Below are positions 32,589 through 35,824 of a stretch of DNA of 35,824 nt, in pieces; position 1 is the first letter of the stretch; each line of letters opens with the position of its first letter. A program made the position numbers and the translations under genes. The stretch comes from Polynucleobacter meluiroseus. Lineage in GTDB: Bacteria; Pseudomonadota; Gammaproteobacteria; Burkholderiales; Burkholderiaceae. Under the pieces are notes generated by a model. The model was not told the origin of the DNA and made no database searches. It saw only the letters and a list, made by a program, of their open reading frames with translations. The DNA lies in contig CAMDKY010000018.1 in the NCBI GenBank assembly GCA_945901245.1, positions 1-35,824 on the forward strand, read 5' to 3'.

Positions 32589-33053
32589 TTAGGCCTGCGT
32601 GATGTCCGCCCAGCAATTGGGGGTCTCATATAAACGGATGGAGGCCAAGCGCAGCCTTCCCTGAAATGCTTCCGCAAAAATAGGCTCTAAGATGGCAAAG
32701 GCAGCATGCGCAAGATTTTCAACGGTGGGGACGCGATCCAAAATAACGGTTTTGTGATTCGGCATGGTGGAAAGGAATGCAACGACGGCATGATCTTCTT
32801 TAGAAACCAAAAAAGCATGGTCCCACAAGTTAACCAGATGCTCATTTGCCAACCGCTTGATGTCTCCAAAGTCGAGCACCATACCATCGTCTGCAGCACC
32901 GGGAGCCTCAAGTACATCACCCGATACCGTTAATTCAATCGCATAACGATGACCATGCAGGTGGCGACACTGGCCATCGTGGTGTGGAATGCGGTGCCCT
33001 GCATCAAACTCTAACCGACGTGTGATGGTGATGGCGGGGGTAGGGGTGCTCAT
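32589..33053 (-). CDS. queD: 6-carboxy-5,6,7,8-tetrahydropterin synthase
   Basis: This enzyme makes 6-carboxytetrahydropterin from dihydroneopterin triphosphate in queuosine biosynthesis. ATG 33053 is chosen because it forms an ATGA overlap with the queE stop, giving 154 residues; an ATG at 33068 would add five residues. Zinc ligands are His20, His33 and His35 in FDAGHRIP and CRHLHGHRY, and catalytic Cys29 precedes them. The substrate-binding DFGDIKRLANEHLVNLWDHAFL and the C-terminal VRLYETPNCWA-like segment (IRLYETPNCWADI) are complete. It is the partner of QueE encoded just upstream. Confidence 0.95.
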   Translation of the reverse strand: MSTPTPAITITRRLEFDAGHRIPHHDGQCRHLHGHRYAIELTVSGDVLEAPGAADDGMVLDFGDIKRLANEHLVNLWDHAFLVSKEDHAVVAFLSTMPNHKTVILDRVPTVENLAHAAFAILEPIFAEAFQGRLRLASIRLYETPNCWADITQA

Positions 33054-33703
33054 CGAATTCCGATCCATTTATGGGTTTGTAAACTCAGTCGCCAGAGTGG
33101 CCTCTTTTGACAAAGTCGTACCGCTAATGCGGTATTTTCTGAACGTAAGAGCCCATCCATAGGCTGAATATAGCGATGTCGGTAGTCCATTCGCTCAAAC
33201 CGCGTCAGCAATTGATCTAATCCATCATGGCCCGCTTGCGGAATGACTAACTTGATTTCATCTGCTTGCAGCACCACGAGGTCTGACCCTGCCTTTGGGC
33301 TTACACAGACCCAGTCGACTCCCTTGGGAACAGGTAGCGTGCCATTGGTCTCAATTGCAATTTCAAAATGCAATGCATGCAATGCATTAATTAAGTCCTC
33401 ATCCAACTGCAACAAGGGCTCACCACCCGTAAAGACAAGGTAGCGGTGATGCATACCGCCCCCCGCCGCTTGCCAAGCACGCTCAATCTGCGCAGCTAAA
33501 TCAGATGCAGTCTCAAATTTGCCACCGCCATCGCCGTCTGTTCCAACAAAGTCGGTATCGCAAAATTGGCACACTGCAGTTGTGCGGTCTTCTTCACGGC
33601 CAGTCCATAAATTGCAACCCGTGAAACGGCAAAAGACCGCAGCGCGACCAGCATGGGCTCCCTCGCCCTGCAAAGTAGCAAAAAGTTCTTTTACGCTATA
33701 CAT
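33050..33703 (-). CDS. queE: 7-carboxy-7-deazaguanine synthase, Burkholderia type
   Basis: This radical-SAM enzyme contracts carboxytetrahydropterin to 7-carboxy-7-deazaguanine, a precursor of queuosine. The 217-residue protein has the unusual cluster motif CX14CX2C (C30, C45, C48), as described for the Burkholderia multivorans enzyme, in place of CX3CX2C. The opening YSVKELFATLQGEGAHAGRAAVFCRFTGCNLW, the TGGEPLLQLD segment (about residues 91-100) and EIAIETNGT complete the family pattern. It overlaps queD by ATGA and begins 9 bp after a lipoprotein gene on the same strand, so transcription may come from further upstream. Confidence 0.95.
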   Translation of the reverse strand: MYSVKELFATLQGEGAHAGRAAVFCRFTGCNLWTGREEDRTTAVCQFCDTDFVGTDGDGGGKFETASDLAAQIERAWQAAGGGMHHRYLVFTGGEPLLQLDEDLINALHALHFEIAIETNGTLPVPKGVDWVCVSPKAGSDLVVLQADEIKLVIPQAGHDGLDQLLTRFERMDYRHRYIQPMDGLLRSENTALAVRLCQKRPLWRLSLQTHKWIGIR

Positions 33704-33712
33704 AGGTCGCAG

Positions 33713-34447
33713 TTACTTCCAAGAGACCAGCTCCCAGCGCAAATACTCCTCTTTAAGCGATTCAGCCCAGCCTCGCATACCCATCCATAGGTATTCACCA
33801 AAACTTTCGCGCACAACCCAGCGCCCAATCTCCGGCGCAAACCAGACTTGATCGCGGCGATTACTTGCGATCCGAAACCAATCATCGCTTTCAAAATAAT
33901 CGGCAGTATTGATGTAATGCAAGGCATTAAACTCGCCAGCCAATGTTTTCACTCGATTCCATTTCTTTGCCTCCATATTAAGGCCCCAATAGAAATCGTT
34001 ATCCGGAAAGCCCACAACTTGATAGCGGGTTCGATAAAACCCAGACCAGCCTGGCACCAGCTGTTCAGGCCAAAGTGGCACCACCTTGGTAAAGCGTTGC
34101 GGTGGCGTCCAGTGTGAGTCCTGCAAAATCATGCCCCAGGGCTGCTGGATCTCATCGGGTAATTGACCTAGTTTTTGACCCTGACGCGCAATGCGTACGG
34201 TGGGTCCAACTTCAACCACCGTCTCGGTTAACACATCGACTAATTCACCATTAAAGTAATTGCGGACTTCATACACCCACTGTTGACCAACTGCGGGAGC
34301 ACGCACTGCAGGAATACTTACCGGCGCTGCAATCGGCGCCTTTGGAATATGAGAGACCGAGCCTAAGCATCCCGTAAGCAATAGTACGCCGACTACCGCC
34401 GTGCATTTCAGGGTACGCTTCAGGAGACCGAAAAGAATAAATGCCAT
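33713..34447 (-). CDS. Predicted lipoprotein, tandem paralogue 2 (unknown function)
   Basis: I do not recognise a named family. The product has 244 residues from ATG 34447 (a TTG at 34456 abutting the upstream gene is an alternative). The signal ends in the lipobox LLTGC, with the acylated Cys at residue 27. The mature protein is rich in Trp and Tyr and probably beta-structured. It shares a series of blocks with the adjacent upstream gene: GQQWVYEVRNYFNGE, PDEIQQPWGM, a VPLWPEQL segment and WFAPEIGRWVVRESFGE. The pair is clearly a tandem duplication followed by divergence. It is the second gene of a possible unit leading into queE, though its function need not relate to queuosine. Confidence 0.82.
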   Translation of the reverse strand: MAFILFGLLKRTLKCTAVVGVLLLTGCLGSVSHIPKAPIAAPVSIPAVRAPAVGQQWVYEVRNYFNGELVDVLTETVVEVGPTVRIARQGQKLGQLPDEIQQPWGMILQDSHWTPPQRFTKVVPLWPEQLVPGWSGFYRTRYQVVGFPDNDFYWGLNMEAKKWNRVKTLAGEFNALHYINTADYFESDDWFRIASNRRDQVWFAPEIGRWVVRESFGEYLWMGMRGWAESLKEEYLRWELVSWK

Positions 34448-34456
34448 GAATTTCAA

Positions 34457-35158
34457 TTAGGTCCAAGAGAGCAAGACTGTCTTCGTACTATTTTCAAGTA
34501 AGACAGCGCCAATTTGCCCTTGTATCTGAAATGAGCCAGATGACTCGCGTGCAACCCAACGACCAATTTGCGGCGCAAACCAAATTGTCTCGCGGCGAAT
34601 GCAGTTCACCTTGTTATCGTCCGTACTTTCAAAATTAATGAGGTTCTGAAAGCGTAGCGTAATGAAATCGCCTGCCGGCACCGTAATCTTTTCCCAGCCG
34701 TGTGCACTCATATAGAGTTGCCAATCGTTTTTATTTTGCGGATAGCCGCTTACGGTGTACTTGGAAAACACTTCTTTGTTCCAGCTGCTGCTCATTTTTT
34801 CGGGCCACAATGGAATCGCTGGGTTGAAATTAAGCACCTTGCCCCAGTGTGGATCGCGCACAGCCATGCCATGAGGACTTTGGATTTCACTAGGCAATAT
34901 TGAACCACTCTCATCGGCGCGGCTGACCGTGATGGTTTTACCAACACTGCTAATTGTTTCCACTACGATGCCACGCGTTTGGCCACTAAAGAAATCTCGC
35001 TCGATGTATCGCCACTCTTGACCAATTTGGGGCGAACGCACTGTTGGCATGGGCATGGGGGCTGCCACCGGAATGCCTTCATCGCGTGAAATCGGAATGC
35101 CACACCCCATCGGCGCTATGGCCGAAGCAGCTATAAATAGTCTGCGGGTTGATTGCAT
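34457..35158 (-). CDS. Predicted lipoprotein, tandem paralogue 1 (unknown function)
   Basis: This is a 233-residue protein with a signal MQSTRRLFIAASAIAPMGC whose last five residues act as a lipobox (Cys19). AAGGA lies about 8 bases upstream of the ATG. The mature region parallels the next gene block by block: GQEWRYIERDFFSGQ, SEIQSPHGMAVRDPHWG, IPLWPEKM, the AGDF segment, FESTDDNKV and WFAPQIGRWVARESSG. The Arg-Arg in the signal does not form a full Tat motif. The conserved Trp, Pro and Gly positions suggest a compact periplasmic beta fold exposed on a membrane. No function can be given; a role at the cell envelope is all that the lipid anchor supports. Confidence 0.82.
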   Translation of the reverse strand: MQSTRRLFIAASAIAPMGCGIPISRDEGIPVAAPMPMPTVRSPQIGQEWRYIERDFFSGQTRGIVVETISSVGKTITVSRADESGSILPSEIQSPHGMAVRDPHWGKVLNFNPAIPLWPEKMSSSWNKEVFSKYTVSGYPQNKNDWQLYMSAHGWEKITVPAGDFITLRFQNLINFESTDDNKVNCIRRETIWFAPQIGRWVARESSGSFQIQGQIGAVLLENSTKTVLLSWT

Positions 35159-35584
35159 ATCTATATTCCTTTCAGTTGGATTTATGCCAATGTAACGCTA
35201 CCCTAAGGACACCTTTCTTGACTAAAATTCAACAAAATCAATTACTTAGTTTTCGAGTGGGTCACCTTATTGCGAGCCATTGACCTATTTCGATGCCGCA
35301 ATCCTCACATTGTAACAGCCTAATTCTGATAAAAATCAATGCCTTAGCTTAATTACGTCGCATATAAATTGTTGCAAAAGCTCGTCTGAAAACCCAGTTA
35401 TTCAGGGTGTTTGGATTGTTCGACTCCATTGACATCCGGATATGAAATAGTGCGCTAGTTGATGCATTTAGCTGAGTTAATGCAAGGTATTGAGCTCTTT
35501 TATTCACTGTAGGGCTAATATAAATAATGTCGGCTTTATGTTCTTATAAGATTTTGATTTGTTGCTACTTAAGTTGAGATTCCA
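35159..35584. other. 426-bp AT-rich divergent intergenic region
   Basis: This region separates the minus-strand lipoprotein genes from the plus-strand sulfatase and should hold promoters for both. It has no credible open reading frame. TTGACA at about 35429 and TTGACT near 35219 have no good -10 partner at normal spacing. A TAATATAAAT run (35516-35525) and an FNR-like dyad (35326-35339) are the only suggestive elements. Confidence 0.4.
35326..35339. promoter_or_regulatory. FNR/CRP-like dyad, candidate regulator site
   Basis: CTGAT, AAAA, ATCAA matches the FNR consensus TTGAT-N4-ATCAA at nine of ten positions. It lies 246 bases before the sulfatase start and about 170 before the lipoprotein start, rather far for either, and the region is AT-rich, so a chance match is quite possible. 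Confidence 0.2.
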
Positions 35585-35824
35585 ATGTCATTGAAATTAA
35601 AAAAATCTGCCCTTGCCCTTGCGATGACTGCTGGCGCATTAATGTCAGCTAATACCCTAGCTCAAAAAGCACCCAATGTTTTAATTCTCTGGGGCGACGA
35701 CATTGGTCAGTTCAACATCAGCGCGTATAACCACGGCATGATGGGCTACAAAACACCCAACATCGATAGCATTGCAAAGCAAGGGGCCCTATTTACCGAC
35801 TGGTACGGCCACCAAAGTAGTACT
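35585..35824 (+). CDS. Arylsulfatase-family protein, N-terminal fragment (3' end outside window)
   Basis: The first 80 codons of a secreted sulfatase are present; the gene runs off the window. A Sec signal peptide (LKLKKSALALAMTAGALMSA, cleavage probably after Ala26) precedes NVLILWGDDIGQFNISAY, in which Asp38 and Asp39 are the Ca-binding aspartates of the alkaline phosphatase/sulfatase fold, and GYKTPNIDSIAKQGALFTDWYG. The final residues HQSST align with QSCTAGR of bacterial arylsulfatases, so the residue to be converted to formylglycine appears to be Ser79, not Cys. That would be a Ser-type sulfatase needing an anSME/AtsB maturase. The rest of the motif (x-P/A-x-R) lies past the edge. No strong Shine-Dalgarno is visible. 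Confidence 0.85.
   Translation, partial: MSLKLKKSALALAMTAGALMSANTLAQKAPNVLILWGDDIGQFNISAYNHGMMGYKTPNIDSIAKQGALFTDWYGHQSST

Noticed and set aside
35429..35470. Perfect -35 hexamer TTGACA upstream of the sulfatase
   Set aside because: No acceptable -10 hexamer lies 16-19 bp downstream, so a promoter was not called.

Overview
The window looks like a chromosomal segment of a betaproteobacterium of the Burkholderiaceae, most like Polynucleobacter. The reasons are the Burkholderia-type QueE (CX14CX2C cluster motif), the DUF3305/DUF3306/TAT-target formate dehydrogenase operon, the family members throughout, very tight gene packing and moderate base composition. This placement is inferred from gene families, not from a marker gene. 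No rRNA, tRNA, CRISPR array, insertion sequence or prophage gene was seen.

Layout. 1-5160 is carbon metabolism: the C-terminal part of malate synthase G, 3-hydroxybutyrate dehydrogenase, a YqaA/DedA-type membrane protein, and an acyl-CoA dehydrogenase with a CaiB/BaiF CoA-transferase. 5157-7574 (minus) holds a ClsA-like cardiolipin synthase, a YbhP-like phosphodiesterase-fold protein and a Bfd-like [2Fe-2S] mini-protein. 7661-9053 (plus) encodes the permease and ATPase of a TupBC-like tungstate importer, without its binding protein.

9054-18717 (minus) is the centrepiece: a ten-gene respiratory formate dehydrogenase operon. In transcription order it reads DUF3305, DUF3306, a 698-residue multi-cluster ferredoxin, a TorD-like chaperone, a TAT-target mini-protein, FDH alpha (Mo/W-bisMGD, Cys-type, Tat-exported), FDH beta (4 x [4Fe-4S]), a small lipoprotein, FDH gamma (cytochrome b) and a small secreted protein. 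Formate would be oxidised in the periplasm and electrons passed through beta and gamma to quinone. A good sigma70-like promoter lies just before DUF3305, and a terminator-like hairpin lies antisense inside the 3' end of tupC. The Fe-S carrier ATPase Mrp/ApbC (18778-19872) sits just upstream, and the tungstate importer points at the operon from the other side, so metal supply, Fe-S supply and enzyme are clustered.

20090-22610 is a divergent copper chaperone and CopA P-type ATPase pair. 22612-24687 holds a DUF3047 lipoprotein and an MFS transporter. 24721-31158 (plus) runs from a beta-hydroxyacid dehydrogenase through a likely envelope glycolipid module (GT39, flippase-like membrane protein, GT9, PAP2 phosphatase) to RlmJ. 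31189-35158 (minus) is a possible six-gene unit: two tandem paralogous lipoproteins, QueE, QueD, TadA and LdcA. The right edge holds the first 80 codons of an exported arylsulfatase that seems to carry Ser instead of Cys at the formylglycine position.

The parts most worth a second look are the accessory proteins of the formate dehydrogenase operon, the orphan TupBC pair, the acyl-CoA dehydrogenase without the usual C-terminal catalytic glutamate, the Ser-type sulfatase and the tandem lipoproteins.
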